This document shows positions 1 to 10,130 of a DNA stretch of 64,000 bases, piece by piece (within the stretch, counting starts at the first letter, position 1; the number at the start of each line of letters is the position of its first letter). The stretch spans positions 1 to 64,000 of the forward strand of contig CACMKZ010000006.1 of NCBI GenBank assembly GCA_902614375.1, read 5' to 3'. Source of the DNA: an uncultured Alphaproteobacteria bacterium (GTDB lineage Bacteria; Pseudomonadota; Alphaproteobacteria; HIMB59; GCA-002718135). A model generated the notes under the pieces. That model ran no database searches. It was given only the letters and a program-made list of their open reading frames with translations, and was not told the DNA's origin. Position numbers and translations under genes: made by a program.

Positions 1-133
1 AAATCAAAAAATTAATCAAAGAATAGATTATCTAATCTTACCTCCATTAATTAATAAAATATTGTGGTTTGATTATTTTAAATTAGAAAAATTTAAAAAT
101 ATAACATTTATAGATACTAAGAAAGATATATGA
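1..133 (+). CDS. 3' end of an unidentified gene (partial)
   Basis: An open frame enters from the left edge (codons start at base 2) and ends with TGA at 131-133, giving 43 residues rich in Ile, Leu, Lys and Asn with the ending FIDTKKDI. The stop lies 12 bases before the next ATG on the same strand, which fits the tight spacing of this locus. Too little is present to name a family; its position suggests another polysaccharide gene. Composition alone could produce a short open frame in such AT-rich DNA, so this is a moderate call. Confidence 0.5.
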   Translation, partial: NQKINQRIDYLILPPLINKILWFDYFKLEKFKNITFIDTKKDI

Positions 134-145
134 TATAAATAATTA

Positions 146-1270
146 ATGATTATTGAAAATTTTATAGACAAATCAGGTTGGAAATATATTGAAATAGATA
201 AGTCTTTTGAAAATGCTCAAACAAATCTTAGTACTTTTAAAGATGATTTATATAATCAAATATTTAATTCAAACATAAATCTAAATGATGCACATTATGA
301 CGAGATACTTAAATCATCGTTAAGATCTGCGTTAAGATATTCGTCTTATTCATTTGACTTATTGAAAATAATAACAAAAAAATTAAATACTGATCTAAAA
401 CTTAACGATTATTATATCAACTTACCTTATTTTCTTATTCATCTTAGTAGTGATACAAATGAAATTGGTGATTTGCACACAGATATAATTAAAGAGTGCG
501 GTGAGTCTTTTACTAGTTGGACTTCCATTAATAATTATGACCTCAAATACAATGCACTTTCATTGTATGAAAATACACATAATATAAATGATTTTTTATT
601 TTTGAAAATTTTTTCAAAATTAAAATTAACAAAATTTTTGAAGCTATATTTCTATTTGACAAAAAAAAATAAAATCAATATTTCTCCAGAGAGATTTACC
701 TCCTTAATTTGGTCAAGTAATTTAATACATATTGGTAATTTAAATACAGCTTCCAAAAAACATATAGCTATGACTGTGAAAATTTCAGAATTTCCTCACC
801 TGTATGAAAAAAGTTATAAAATTTCAAATCTTTCAAAAATTAATAATTTTACTGATAATATTCAAATAAAAAAACTTACAGATTATTTATTGGAATTAGA
901 TTTATATTTAGATAAAAACTTAAAAAATATAGAAAATTTAAAATTACTACTTCAAAATTTTACAAAAATCCTTCAGGATTATCCAATAGAATATCATAAA
1001 GCAATTTCTTTCTCATCTAGTATTATTTCCCAAAGATTTAAATTAAAGTTAAAAATGAATAAAAAATCATATCTTTATGATTTAATTTCAATAATTTTTG
1101 GTAAAGAAAATTTGATTTCATTTGAAAGAATTCTAAAATTTTATAAAACAAAGAATGAAAAACAAGATTTTTTAAACAATTTAAATCAATTTTCAAAAAT
1201 TAACTTATTAAGAGAAAAGCAAATCTTGGAAAGATACAATATTAGTTTAAACAATATAAACATTAATTAG
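146..1270 (+). CDS. putative Fe(II)/2-oxoglutarate-type oxygenase in polysaccharide locus
   Basis: The 374-residue protein matches no family I can name with certainty. An HxD motif (His111-Thr-Asp113 in GDLHTD) is followed about 80 residues later by a candidate distal histidine (His195 in NLIHIGN) and a basic residue (Lys205), the layout of a double-stranded beta-helix iron/2-oxoglutarate oxygenase such as the phytanoyl-CoA dioxygenase group. The C-terminal 150 residues are helical, Lys/Asn-rich and unassigned. It precedes a nucleotide-sugar dehydrogenase on the same strand, so hydroxylation of a sugar or lipid-linked intermediate is possible, but the substrate is unknown. The metal-site reading is my inference from spacing. 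Confidence 0.55.
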   Translation: MIIENFIDKSGWKYIEIDKSFENAQTNLSTFKDDLYNQIFNSNINLNDAHYDEILKSSLRSALRYSSYSFDLLKIITKKLNTDLKLNDYYINLPYFLIHLSSDTNEIGDLHTDIIKECGESFTSWTSINNYDLKYNALSLYENTHNINDFLFLKIFSKLKLTKFLKLYFYLTKKNKINISPERFTSLIWSSNLIHIGNLNTASKKHIAMTVKISEFPHLYEKSYKISNLSKINNFTDNIQIKKLTDYLLELDLYLDKNLKNIENLKLLLQNFTKILQDYPIEYHKAISFSSSIISQRFKLKLKMNKKSYLYDLISIIFGKENLISFERILKFYKTKNEKQDFLNNLNQFSKINLLREKQILERYNISLNNININ

Positions 1271-1301
1271 CTTCTTATTTAATGAGTATTTCTAAAATTA
1301 T

Positions 1302-2612
1302 ATGAGTGTAAAAAAACATTTTATAAAAAAAATCCAAAACAAACAAGTCACTATTGGAGTTATTGGCTTGGGATACGTTGGTTTGCCTTTAGTAATTGAA
1401 TTTCTAAAAAAAAAATTTTCAGTTATAGGTTTTGATAATGATTTTAATAAAATAAATAAACTAAAAAAAAATCAGAGTTATATAAACTATATTAGTTTAG
1501 ATAGTTTAAGTAAAAAACAGATCGAAAATTTTCTACCCACTGATGATTTTTCAAACATAGAAAATGTTGATGTTATAATAATTTGTTTACCCACTCCATT
1601 AAATAAAAGAAATAATCCAGATATGACTTACATAAACAATGGTCTAAGACAAATGAAAAACTATTTAAAAGAAGGGCAGCTTTTGATTTTGGAGAGCACT
1701 ACTTATCCTGGTACAACAAAAGATTTAATTTATCCTCTTTTGGCTAAAAAAAAGTTTAATATCGGCAAAAATTTTTTTGTTTCATATTCTCCAGAAAGAC
1801 AAGACCCAGGTAATAGTAATTTTGGGTTAAAGGAAACCCCTAAACTTGTATCAGGTGCAACGTCTAATTGTCTAAAAATATCTCATAAATTGTATTCTAT
1901 GATTGTGGATACTGTTGTTGAAGTAAGTTCTTTAGAGGTTGCTGAACTAACTAAATTATATGAAAATATATTTAGATCTGTAAATATTGGATTAGCAAAT
2001 GAAATGAAAATCATATGCGAAAATTTAAAAATAAATTTATATGATGTTATTGATGCTGCGTCCTCTAAACCTTTTGGCTTCCTCCCTTTTTATCCTGGCC
2101 CAGGTTTGGGAGGGCATTGCATTCCCATAGATCCGTATTATTTAAAGTGGATAGCAAAAAAAAATAACGTTGATGCAAAATTTATTGAGCTATCTGCCAA
2201 AATAAATAACTCAATGCCATTTTATGTAGTCGAAAAAATTAAATCTGCTTTAAAAAATTTTAATAAAAAAATAAGAAAATCTAAGATACTAATTATTGGC
2301 GTTGCTTATAAAAAAAATGTTGATGACACAAGAGAGTCTCCATCATTAAAAATAATTCAAATTTTAAATGAAAATAATGCTAATGTTGATTATTATGATC
2401 CATATGTTCCTTTTCTAAAGCAATCTAGAAATTATAAATTAGGTTTAAAAAGTAGAAAAATAAATAAACATATGTTGGCTGAATATGAATGTGTTGTACT
2501 TCTAACTGACCACGATATTCTTAATTATAAATTAATTAAGAAATACTCAAAAATTATTATTGATACAAGAGGGAAGTTTAAAGGAAATCAAATTAATATA
2601 TTTAATGCTTGA
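1302..2612 (+). CDS. nucleotide-sugar dehydrogenase (UDP-GlcNAc/UDP-ManNAc 6-dehydrogenase type)
   Basis: The 436-residue cytosolic enzyme should oxidise C6 of a UDP-sugar to the uronic acid in two NAD steps. An N-terminal Rossmann motif GLGYVGLP lies at residues 22-29, a central domain follows, and the catalytic cysteine is Cys273 in GGHCIPIDPYY. The IPIDPYYL form of this motif is typical of the WbpA/TviB/WecC group rather than UDP-glucose dehydrogenase. Length is normal for the family. It begins the recognisable sugar pathway and would supply a uronic acid that the asparagine-synthetase-like gene at 7466 could amidate. The exact UDP-sugar cannot be read from sequence. Confidence 0.88.
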   Translation: MSVKKHFIKKIQNKQVTIGVIGLGYVGLPLVIEFLKKKFSVIGFDNDFNKINKLKKNQSYINYISLDSLSKKQIENFLPTDDFSNIENVDVIIICLPTPLNKRNNPDMTYINNGLRQMKNYLKEGQLLILESTTYPGTTKDLIYPLLAKKKFNIGKNFFVSYSPERQDPGNSNFGLKETPKLVSGATSNCLKISHKLYSMIVDTVVEVSSLEVAELTKLYENIFRSVNIGLANEMKIICENLKINLYDVIDAASSKPFGFLPFYPGPGLGGHCIPIDPYYLKWIAKKNNVDAKFIELSAKINNSMPFYVVEKIKSALKNFNKKIRKSKILIIGVAYKKNVDDTRESPSLKIIQILNENNANVDYYDPYVPFLKQSRNYKLGLKSRKINKHMLAEYECVVLLTDHDILNYKLIKKYSKIIIDTRGKFKGNQINIFNA

Positions 2613-2621
2613 ATAATATTT

Positions 2622-4421
2622 ATGAAGTTTATTTTTGAATTTATTGATATTTTAACTTCCAACCAAAAATATAATTTATTTATTATCCAAATTTTAATTA
2701 TAGTAATGTCACTCTTTGAATTAGTAAGTATTATTTCTATAGCTCCATTTATGACTATTTTAACTGATCCTAATTTAATATTTTCAAACTATTATCTTTA
2801 TTTTTTTTATGACTATTTTAGTTTTACTAATAAAAATAATTTTTTAATTTCTTTAGCATTATTAGTTTTTAGTCTTTTTTGTATTTCTATGATAATATCT
2901 ATGTATACGACTTGGCGACTTTTAAAATTCAGTCAACGTGTTGGAGCTGAAATTAGTATTTCTTTATTTAAACATTATTTAGGTCAAAATTGGATTTTTC
3001 ATTCTCAAAATTCATCTAACGATTTTTCAAGAAAAATTTTTGAAGAAGTTAAAAGATTAACTGGCGGTATAATCCAACCTCTATTAAACTTAAACAACAA
3101 ACTAATATTGTCAGTGATAATGCTTGTTGCTATCTTTATATACAATTTTTCTATAGCATTAAGTAGCTTTATAATATTTGGAACAATTTATTTTGTACTC
3201 TTTATTTTTCTAAGAAAAAAGTTATTTGAGAATAGTGAAAAGATTTCATACTTGAATAGAAATAGATATAATATACTTGGTGAAGCTTTTGGAGGTATAA
3301 AAGAACTTTTAATAAATAAAAAATCGAAAATTTTTGTAAATGAATTTATTGATTCCAATATTAAATTTGCTTCTACCCATTCAGCAAATCAATCTTTCGC
3401 CCAACTTCCAAGATATGCCATAGAATTAATTGGAATTGGATCAATTTTATTACTAACATTATATTTATTAATACTTAATGACTCTGAGTTAAATGTATTA
3501 TTTACTACTTTGTCTATTTTTGCACTAGCTGGATATAAAATTCTACCTGCATTTCAGCAAATTTTTGCATCCATTGCGACTATTAAGGGAAACTTATCAG
3601 CATTTTATTCAATAAATGAGGAGCTTAAAACTTTTTATGCAAAACAAAAGCAAAAACAAGATTATGAAGATAATCTTTCCTTTAATAACAGTATTACACT
3701 TAAAGAAATTTGCTTTAAGTATAGTGGAAAGAAAATTAAAGCTTTAAATAATATAACACTTGAAATTAAAAAATCTTCAAAAATAGGAATAGTTGGTAAA
3801 TCTGGTTCAGGAAAATCAACTCTAATTGATATTATATCTGGTCTTATAGAAAATTATGATGGAAAATTATTAGTTGATAATATTGAAATTGATTTTTCAA
3901 ATATTTCTTTTTGGAAAGAAAGAATTTCATATATTCCTCAAAATATTTTTTTATTTGACTCAACCATTCTTGAAAATATTACTTTTGAGAAAGATATTTC
4001 TAAAATAGATGAAGAAAAACTAAATTTTTCATTAAGTGTCAGTTTATCTGATGAATTTGTATTTTCATTACCTAATAAAATTCAAAGTCATGTTGGTCAA
4101 GGAGGAGTTCAATTGTCAGGTGGTCAGAGACAAAGAATTGGAATTGCTAGAGCATTATATCTTGACAAAGATATAATAATTTTTGATGAAGCTACAAACT
4201 CCTTAGATTTAGAAACAGAAAAGAAGATTTTTAAAAATATAGTAAGTCTTTCATCCAACAAAACTATTATTGTAGTTACTCATAGATTAGAAACTTTATC
4301 AAGTTTTGATAATATTTTTTTTATTAATAATTCAGAAATTCAATTATCAGGTAAATATAATTACTTAATAAATAACAATGAAAGTTTTAGAAACTTATTA
4401 ATCGATAAAAATGGTAAATAA
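2622..4421 (+). CDS. ABC half-transporter, PglK/MsbA-like lipid-linked oligosaccharide flippase
   Basis: A 599-residue type IV ABC exporter half. About six membrane segments occupy the first 330 residues and an ATPase domain follows, with Walker A GKSGSGKST near residue 391, signature LSGGQRQRIGIARAL near 498 and Walker B IIIFDEATNSLD near 517. In glycan loci, proteins of this architecture flip undecaprenyl-linked oligosaccharides (PglK). It starts 9 bases after the dehydrogenase and is followed by a second, diverged half-transporter, so the working unit could be a heterodimer. A peptide or lipid-A exporter is less likely given the neighbours. Confidence 0.85.
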   Translation: MKFIFEFIDILTSNQKYNLFIIQILIIVMSLFELVSIISIAPFMTILTDPNLIFSNYYLYFFYDYFSFTNKNNFLISLALLVFSLFCISMIISMYTTWRLLKFSQRVGAEISISLFKHYLGQNWIFHSQNSSNDFSRKIFEEVKRLTGGIIQPLLNLNNKLILSVIMLVAIFIYNFSIALSSFIIFGTIYFVLFIFLRKKLFENSEKISYLNRNRYNILGEAFGGIKELLINKKSKIFVNEFIDSNIKFASTHSANQSFAQLPRYAIELIGIGSILLLTLYLLILNDSELNVLFTTLSIFALAGYKILPAFQQIFASIATIKGNLSAFYSINEELKTFYAKQKQKQDYEDNLSFNNSITLKEICFKYSGKKIKALNNITLEIKKSSKIGIVGKSGSGKSTLIDIISGLIENYDGKLLVDNIEIDFSNISFWKERISYIPQNIFLFDSTILENITFEKDISKIDEEKLNFSLSVSLSDEFVFSLPNKIQSHVGQGGVQLSGGQRQRIGIARALYLDKDIIIFDEATNSLDLETEKKIFKNIVSLSSNKTIIVVTHRLETLSSFDNIFFINNSEIQLSGKYNYLINNNESFRNLLIDKNGK

Positions 4422-4452
4422 TATTAATCTATTTTTAAATTTAATTTTATAA

Positions 4453-6162
4453 ATGATAAAAATTCTTATTAATTTCTATTCATTACTAGATAAAAACTTT
4501 AAATCATTTTTAATTATTCTTACAATTTTTCTTTTTCTTGGAATGATAATTGAAACAATTGGAGTTTCATTGATAATTCCACTTGTTTCTTTAGTAATAT
4601 TTGAAGGAGAATACATAAATTATTTTTCAAACTTAATTGGCATTAATTTACTTTATTATCAAAAATCTTATTTAATTAATTTTTTTGTTATTATATTTGC
4701 AGTATTTTTTTTATTAAAATCGATTTATCTTGTCTCAATTTTATATCTTCACAATAAATTTTCTTTTGAATTGCAAGCAAGTCTTTCTTACAATTTATAT
4801 AAAAATTATTTAAAAAAATCTTTTCAATTTCATACAAATCAAAACTCTTCAATTTTACTTAGAAATATAATTATAGAAATGAATAACCTTCATTTATACA
4901 TTATCAATCCATTAATAACATTGTTCGCTGAGTGTCTTCTAGTTTTAGGAATAATGATTTTAATGATGTTGGTAGATATAAGAGCTTTTATATTGATAAT
5001 TTTTATTAGTGTTCCTTTTATTTTTATTTATTTAAGCTTTGCTAAAAAAAAGATTAAATTTTTTGGTGAAAAAAGACTACATTATGATGGTTTAAAACTA
5101 AAAAATGCTAAAGAAGCATTTAACTCTATTAAGGAGATAAAAGTTTATAATGCTGAAAATTATTCTGTAAATAATTATGATATTTTAAATAGAAAGTCTG
5201 CAAATTATGCTAAACTTCAGCATTGGTTTGAGCAATTTCCTAGAATATTGCTAGAATTATTTGCTGTCGGCTGTATTTTAATTTTTTTGTTATATATTGG
5301 TAACAACTATAATAATATTGAAACATTAATTGCAAAGACTAGTTTGTTTGCTCTTGCATCCTTTAAAATACTTCCATCATTAAATAAGATTCTTGTTTCA
5401 ATTCAAAACTTCAAATACGGCATACCTTTCCTTGAACAAGTTGCAAGTGACTTAGATAAGAAAGAAAAAATAAATAAGAAACATAATACTAATCAATTAA
5501 ACCAAGTTCTTAATACAATTGAATTTAAAGACGTATCTTTTAAATATACAGAAAATTTAATTTTAAATAAAATAAATTTTAAATTTACTAAAGGAGATAT
5601 AGTTGGAATAAAAGGCCCGTCTGGATCAGGTAAAACTACCATGTTAAATCTAATTACAGGTTTATTAGAGCCATCTAAAGGAAACATTATTATAAATGAT
5701 GAACTATTAAATAAAAATCAAAATAAAATTACAAATAATATTGGTTATGTGCCTCAAAATATTTTTTTAAATGATGATACAATATTAAAAAATATTGCGT
5801 TTGGTGTAGAAGAAAATAAAATTAATTTAGATAAAGTAAAAAAATTAATTGATTCATTGCATCTTAAAAAAGTTATAACTCATTTACCAAATAAAATTAA
5901 TTATAAAATAGGAGAAAATGCAGCAAAGATTTCTGGAGGTGAAAAGCAAAGAATTGGTATTGCAAGAGCATTATATTTCGAACCAGATTTAATTATTCTA
6001 GATGAGGCCACAAATGAACTTGATGAGACTACAGAAAAATTAATACTTAACACAATACAAAATTATTCTAAGACTAAAATTAGCATTATTATTTCACATA
6101 AAGAATCTACATTAAAAATATGCAATAAAATTTTAAATTTAAATAAAGGTCAATTAAATTGA
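4453..6162 (+). CDS. second ABC half-transporter, PglK-like
   Basis: A 569-residue paralogue of the gene before it, 31 bases downstream, with the same order: membrane domain over the first 330 residues, then an ATPase domain with GPSGSGKTT (near 389), ISGGEKQRIGIARAL (near 492) and LIILDEATNELDE (near 513). All key ATPase motifs look intact in both halves, so this is not an obvious one-active-site heterodimer. It is probably a flippase subunit for the polysaccharide made by this cluster. Whether the two halves pair or handle different substrates cannot be told from sequence. Confidence 0.85.
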   Translation: MIKILINFYSLLDKNFKSFLIILTIFLFLGMIIETIGVSLIIPLVSLVIFEGEYINYFSNLIGINLLYYQKSYLINFFVIIFAVFFLLKSIYLVSILYLHNKFSFELQASLSYNLYKNYLKKSFQFHTNQNSSILLRNIIIEMNNLHLYIINPLITLFAECLLVLGIMILMMLVDIRAFILIIFISVPFIFIYLSFAKKKIKFFGEKRLHYDGLKLKNAKEAFNSIKEIKVYNAENYSVNNYDILNRKSANYAKLQHWFEQFPRILLELFAVGCILIFLLYIGNNYNNIETLIAKTSLFALASFKILPSLNKILVSIQNFKYGIPFLEQVASDLDKKEKINKKHNTNQLNQVLNTIEFKDVSFKYTENLILNKINFKFTKGDIVGIKGPSGSGKTTMLNLITGLLEPSKGNIIINDELLNKNQNKITNNIGYVPQNIFLNDDTILKNIAFGVEENKINLDKVKKLIDSLHLKKVITHLPNKINYKIGENAAKISGGEKQRIGIARALYFEPDLIILDEATNELDETTEKLILNTIQNYSKTKISIIISHKESTLKICNKILNLNKGQLN

Positions 6163-6199
6163 TTTTTAATCTAACTAAAACAATGATAAGTTTTAATTT

Positions 6200-7408
6200 A
6201 TGACAAATTTTGGTTTTATTTTTGGATCATTAGGGCAAATTATTTCATTATGTATTTTTATATTTTTAACCCTAATTTTTATTTTCATTATTGATTTTAA
6301 AGATAAAAAATTATTGTCAAGATCTCTTTTAATATATTTTTGGCACACAGGTTTTAGTTTCTTTTATTTGTACCTCTCTTTAACTTCTGTATCAGATTCA
6401 CTAAGTTATTTTGAAGATGCATATTACGGCGATATTTTAATTAATAAAACGCCTGCTGTTATATTTATATCATCATTGATTTCTATTCTTATTAAATTTT
6501 TAAATTTTTCTTATTTGGGTGTTTTTATATTTTATAATTTTATTGGTATTTTAGCATTATTATTAATTGATCGATCGTTAAATAGTTTTATAGTTTCAGA
6601 AAATAAAATTTCTCAATTAATAAGAAATATAATTGTTTTTTTACCTTCTATAAGTTTCTGGTCAGCTAGTATAGGTAAAGATACTATCGCATTATTCGCA
6701 TTATCTTTATTATTTTGGTTATATATAAAAAAGAGGAACTTTATATTAATATTTTTAACTTTCTTGCTTTTTAGTTTTGTGAGACCTCAACATGCATCTG
6801 TTTTATTTTTTTCATCAATATTAACATTATTTTTTATAGATAATAGAAATTTAAAATTAATAAATTTTAAATATTTTAAATTTTTTTTATTTGTAAACAT
6901 TTTTATTTTGAGTTTATTTTCTTTAAATTATATTTTATCTTATACAGGTCTTGGATTCAGAATAGATGATTATAGTAAAATTTTATCATTTGAAACATTA
7001 AGCATTTTAAACGAAAAATTAAAAATTAGACAAACTTTACCTGATTATCATGGTTCTGGGTATATTGAATTACAAAACATATATTTCTTTTCAGAAATTT
7101 ATACTTATATTTTTAGGCCTATGATTTTTGAGTCAAATAATATCTTTACATTTGTAAGTTCAATAGAAAATACTTTTTTATTAATTCTATTTATTTATGC
7201 TCTTTATTGTTTTTGTAATCATAAAATAATAAAAGATAAAGATAAAATTTTTGTTATTTTTTTTATAACTGCGCTAATTCCTTTATCTTCACTTACACCT
7301 AACTTTGGAATATCTGCTAGACAAAAATGGATAATTTTAATACCATTATTTTATTTTTTGATATCAACTATCGAAATATATTTTGCTACTAAAAAGTTAA
7401 GTAATTAG
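6200..7408 (+). CDS. EpsG/Wzy-like polysaccharide polymerase, multi-pass membrane protein
   Basis: A 402-residue, very hydrophobic protein with about ten predicted membrane segments. The stretch LPSISFWSASIGKDTIALF followed by an FVRPQH motif resembles the EpsG family, where a WxS/KD element and an Arg-Pro pair recur. Such proteins polymerise lipid-linked repeat units in the inner membrane. It sits between the flippase pair and the amidotransferase, the usual place for a Wzy-type polymerase. Polymerases are poorly conserved, so this rests on topology, the small motif and context. Confidence 0.6.
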   Translation: MTNFGFIFGSLGQIISLCIFIFLTLIFIFIIDFKDKKLLSRSLLIYFWHTGFSFFYLYLSLTSVSDSLSYFEDAYYGDILINKTPAVIFISSLISILIKFLNFSYLGVFIFYNFIGILALLLIDRSLNSFIVSENKISQLIRNIIVFLPSISFWSASIGKDTIALFALSLLFWLYIKKRNFILIFLTFLLFSFVRPQHASVLFFSSILTLFFIDNRNLKLINFKYFKFFLFVNIFILSLFSLNYILSYTGLGFRIDDYSKILSFETLSILNEKLKIRQTLPDYHGSGYIELQNIYFFSEIYTYIFRPMIFESNNIFTFVSSIENTFLLILFIYALYCFCNHKIIKDKDKIFVIFFITALIPLSSLTPNFGISARQKWIILIPLFYFLISTIEIYFATKKLSN

Positions 7409-7465
7409 GAATATTATATATATTTATTTTATTATTTGTATAATGTAAGTTAATCATTTTCAAAT

Positions 7466-9310
7466 ATGTGCGGATTTCTTGGCATTACATCAAGTAAAAT
7501 AATAAAATATAAAAATTTTAATTCTGCTCTTCAAAAAATATCACATAGAGGTCCAGATAATTCATCTATATGGACAAAAAATGATTCAAAAATAATTCTA
7601 GGTCATAACCGATTGTCCATAATTGATCTTTCTAAACATGGTAACCAACCAATGTCTTACTTAGGAAGATACAAAATCATTTTTAATGGTGAAATATATA
7701 ATTTTAAAGAATTAAGAAAAATTTTAAAAAATTGTGGATATAAATTTTTTTCTAATACTGATACTGAGATAATATTGGCTTCATACGATAAATGGAGAGA
7801 AAATTCTTTGCAATTCTTTAGAGGAATGTTTGCATTCGCAATTTACGATGAAAAGGAAAATAATTTATTCATAGCTAGGGATAGAGTTGGTGAAAAACCT
7901 CTTTATTATATTAAAAAATCAAATGAGTTTTTATTTTCTTCAGAAATAAAATCATTGTTAGAGCTAGGCGCAATAACACCAAAGGTAAATTTTGATACTC
8001 TTGATTATATGCTCACTAGAGGCTTTACTAAAAACAATAATAGTCTTTATGAAAATATTTATAAATTACCTGCGGGTCATTTTTTAAATTATAAAATATC
8101 TAATGAAAAATTAATTATTAACAAATATTGGGATTTAAAGCTAAATTTTGATACAATTCCTAAAAAAATAAATCAAATAGAGGAGTTTGATTCTATATTT
8201 AAAGAAGTTATTTCCCTACAATTAAATAGTGATGTTAAAACTGGAGTTCTTTTGAGTGGGGGGATTGACTCTAGTTTAGTTACTGGAATTGCATCATTGA
8301 ACGATAAAAAGATTAAAACTTTCAATGTTTCATTTCCCAATAATTCCAGATATGACGAATCAATATATGCAAGTCAGATGTCTAATTTTTTTAAGACTGA
8401 TCATTATCAAATAGATATAAAAAACATAGATCCCACAATTATAGATGAAATAACTGAAATTTATGATGAGCCTCTTTTTGACTCTTCAACTATTCCAACA
8501 TTCTTAATTTTTCAGGAAATAAAAAAAAATTGTAAAGTAGTACTTGGAGGTGATGGGGGTGATGAAATTTTTGGTGGTTATAGACACTATAATTATATTT
8601 TATACCTTAAGGTCTTGCAAAAATTTATTCCAGAAATATTTAGAAAGCTCATAAAAAACTTAATTTTAAGAAAAAATAATTATTATTTTAAAGGAGAAAA
8701 TTGGGTGAATAATTTAGACTTAAACCTAAACACCAATCTACCTACAATTCCAAAATATTTTGATAATAAAGAAAAAATTCAAATTTTTTTGAAGAATAAA
8801 AAAAATATTTTTAATTATAAAAATATTAATAAAAATTACAAAAATAATAATTTAGTAAAAAGCTTTATGTATGAAAATTTTAAAAATTATTTATGTGATG
8901 ATCTTTTAGTAAAAACTGATATGGCTAGTATGAAAAATTCTGTAGAGCTTAGATCGCCTTTTCTTGATCACAAATTAATTGAATTTATATTTTACAATCT
9001 AAATGCTTCAGAAAATGTAAATTTTTTTAATAGAAAAATATTTATTAAAAAATATGCATCTATTTATTTTCCTAAAAATTACAACTTTAATAGAAAGCAA
9101 GGTTTTAGCATTCCATTTAAACAATGGCTTAAGGATGATAGATGGAAAGAGTATATTTATGATAATATATTATCAAGTAAAAATATTTTTAATAGAGAAT
9201 ATGCAATAAATCTGATGAATAAGCAAAATAAAGGTTATGATAATTCAAATAAAATATATGCTCTATTGATACTAATTTTATGGTTTAATAAAAAAAAATT
9301 ACAATTTTAA
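7466..9310 (+). CDS. asnB: asparagine synthetase-type glutamine amidotransferase (AsnB/WbpS-like)
   Basis: A 614-residue class-II amidotransferase. The N-terminal nucleophile is Cys2 (MCGFLG), followed by a glutaminase domain with SHRGPD and GHNRLSI, then an ATP-pyrophosphatase domain with the LSGGIDSSLV loop near residue 264. Free asparagine synthetase has this architecture, but in surface-polysaccharide clusters the same family amidates sugar uronic acids. The nucleotide-sugar dehydrogenase upstream would provide such an acid. The gene is the last on the plus strand before a convergent gene whose stop lies only 2 bases away. Confidence 0.87.
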   Translation: MCGFLGITSSKIIKYKNFNSALQKISHRGPDNSSIWTKNDSKIILGHNRLSIIDLSKHGNQPMSYLGRYKIIFNGEIYNFKELRKILKNCGYKFFSNTDTEIILASYDKWRENSLQFFRGMFAFAIYDEKENNLFIARDRVGEKPLYYIKKSNEFLFSSEIKSLLELGAITPKVNFDTLDYMLTRGFTKNNNSLYENIYKLPAGHFLNYKISNEKLIINKYWDLKLNFDTIPKKINQIEEFDSIFKEVISLQLNSDVKTGVLLSGGIDSSLVTGIASLNDKKIKTFNVSFPNNSRYDESIYASQMSNFFKTDHYQIDIKNIDPTIIDEITEIYDEPLFDSSTIPTFLIFQEIKKNCKVVLGGDGGDEIFGGYRHYNYILYLKVLQKFIPEIFRKLIKNLILRKNNYYFKGENWVNNLDLNLNTNLPTIPKYFDNKEKIQIFLKNKKNIFNYKNINKNYKNNNLVKSFMYENFKNYLCDDLLVKTDMASMKNSVELRSPFLDHKLIEFIFYNLNASENVNFFNRKIFIKKYASIYFPKNYNFNRKQGFSIPFKQWLKDDRWKEYIYDNILSSKNIFNREYAINLMNKQNKGYDNSNKIYALLILILWFNKKKLQF

Positions 9311-9312
9311 TC

Positions 9313-10017
9313 TTACGTATTATCTTTTTTATAATTAAAAAATAAGGTTAAACCAATTTTAGGTTGAACCAATGTAGAAGAGCAATGAATAAAAGTTCTA
9401 TCAAAAACAAATGCTTCACCGATTTTCCAATTATATATCTTTTTAACTTTTAATCCTTTTAAATTTTCATAATGCTCATGCGGCAAATATTTCTTATATA
9501 CTTGTTTATCAAATTCCTTTGTTCCTAGATGTTCATTTGTTCTTTTATTATAACCATAATTATTTTTTATTTCATTTTTATCAATTGTGAAAGAGCTTGA
9601 TTCATTCCTCCATCTAGGTTCAAAAAGTAATGTTTCACCTATATTTGATAAAGGTATTAGCATTTGTTTATAAATAATTGAATCTGAATTCTTACCTGTA
9701 TCAGCATGTAATTTAAGAGGATTCATGCTTTCATGAAAAATTCCTATAGCATTATCTTTTGAAAACATATTATCAAATTCCCAATTAGTAAGAATTGTAT
9801 CAATCTTTTTTTTTATCATATCATCAAGTTTTAAATTATATCCTACTAACCAATGTTTTTTAATTATGTTTTGATTTTTATTAAACACAGCAATTGGTAA
9901 ATCATTATAAAATTCTAAAATTTTTTTTATCTCAATTTGTGAAAACAAGTTGAAAACATACGGATCACTTTCTAATTCTATTATTTTATTTATATTTTTG
10001 AAAAAGAAATCTGACAT
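9313..10017 (-). CDS. putative Fe(II)/2-oxoglutarate-dependent oxygenase
   Basis: A 234-residue protein with the layout of a small iron/2-oxoglutarate oxygenase: His104-Ala-Asp106 in LKLHADTG, distal His211 in RTFIHCSS and a basic residue (Lys220) in QPKIGLTLFF, where the co-substrate carboxylate usually binds. It is one of the few minus-strand genes in the island, convergent with the asnB-type gene and divergent from a glycosyltransferase across 113 bases that probably hold both promoters. The substrate is unknown; hydroxylation of a sugar, amino acid or lipid is possible. The metal triad is seen, the role is inferred. Confidence 0.6.
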   Translation of the reverse strand: MSDFFFKNINKIIELESDPYVFNLFSQIEIKKILEFYNDLPIAVFNKNQNIIKKHWLVGYNLKLDDMIKKKIDTILTNWEFDNMFSKDNAIGIFHESMNPLKLHADTGKNSDSIIYKQMLIPLSNIGETLLFEPRWRNESSSFTIDKNEIKNNYGYNKRTNEHLGTKEFDKQVYKKYLPHEHYENLKGLKVKKIYNWKIGEAFVFDRTFIHCSSTLVQPKIGLTLFFNYKKDNT

Positions 10018-10130
10018 TAAGAATATTAAATAATAATATTTTATTTTAATTAATTTTATTTATATATATAAATTCATATTTAGAAATAAAATATTAGATC
10101 TATAAGAAATAAACATATAAAGTTAAATTA
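10018..10130. promoter_or_regulatory. divergent intergenic region between the oxygenase and glycosyltransferase genes
   Basis: These 113 bases separate the starts of two divergent genes, so they should contain at least two promoters. The stretch is almost entirely A and T, with runs such as TATATATATAAA near 10060 that could serve as -10 elements. No -35 box, operator or hairpin stands out above the composition. Confidence 0.4.

Noticed and set aside
10018-10130. Small RNA or tRNA in AT-rich spacers.
   Set aside because: No T-loop, cloverleaf or stable hairpin can be seen; TATATA runs follow from composition.
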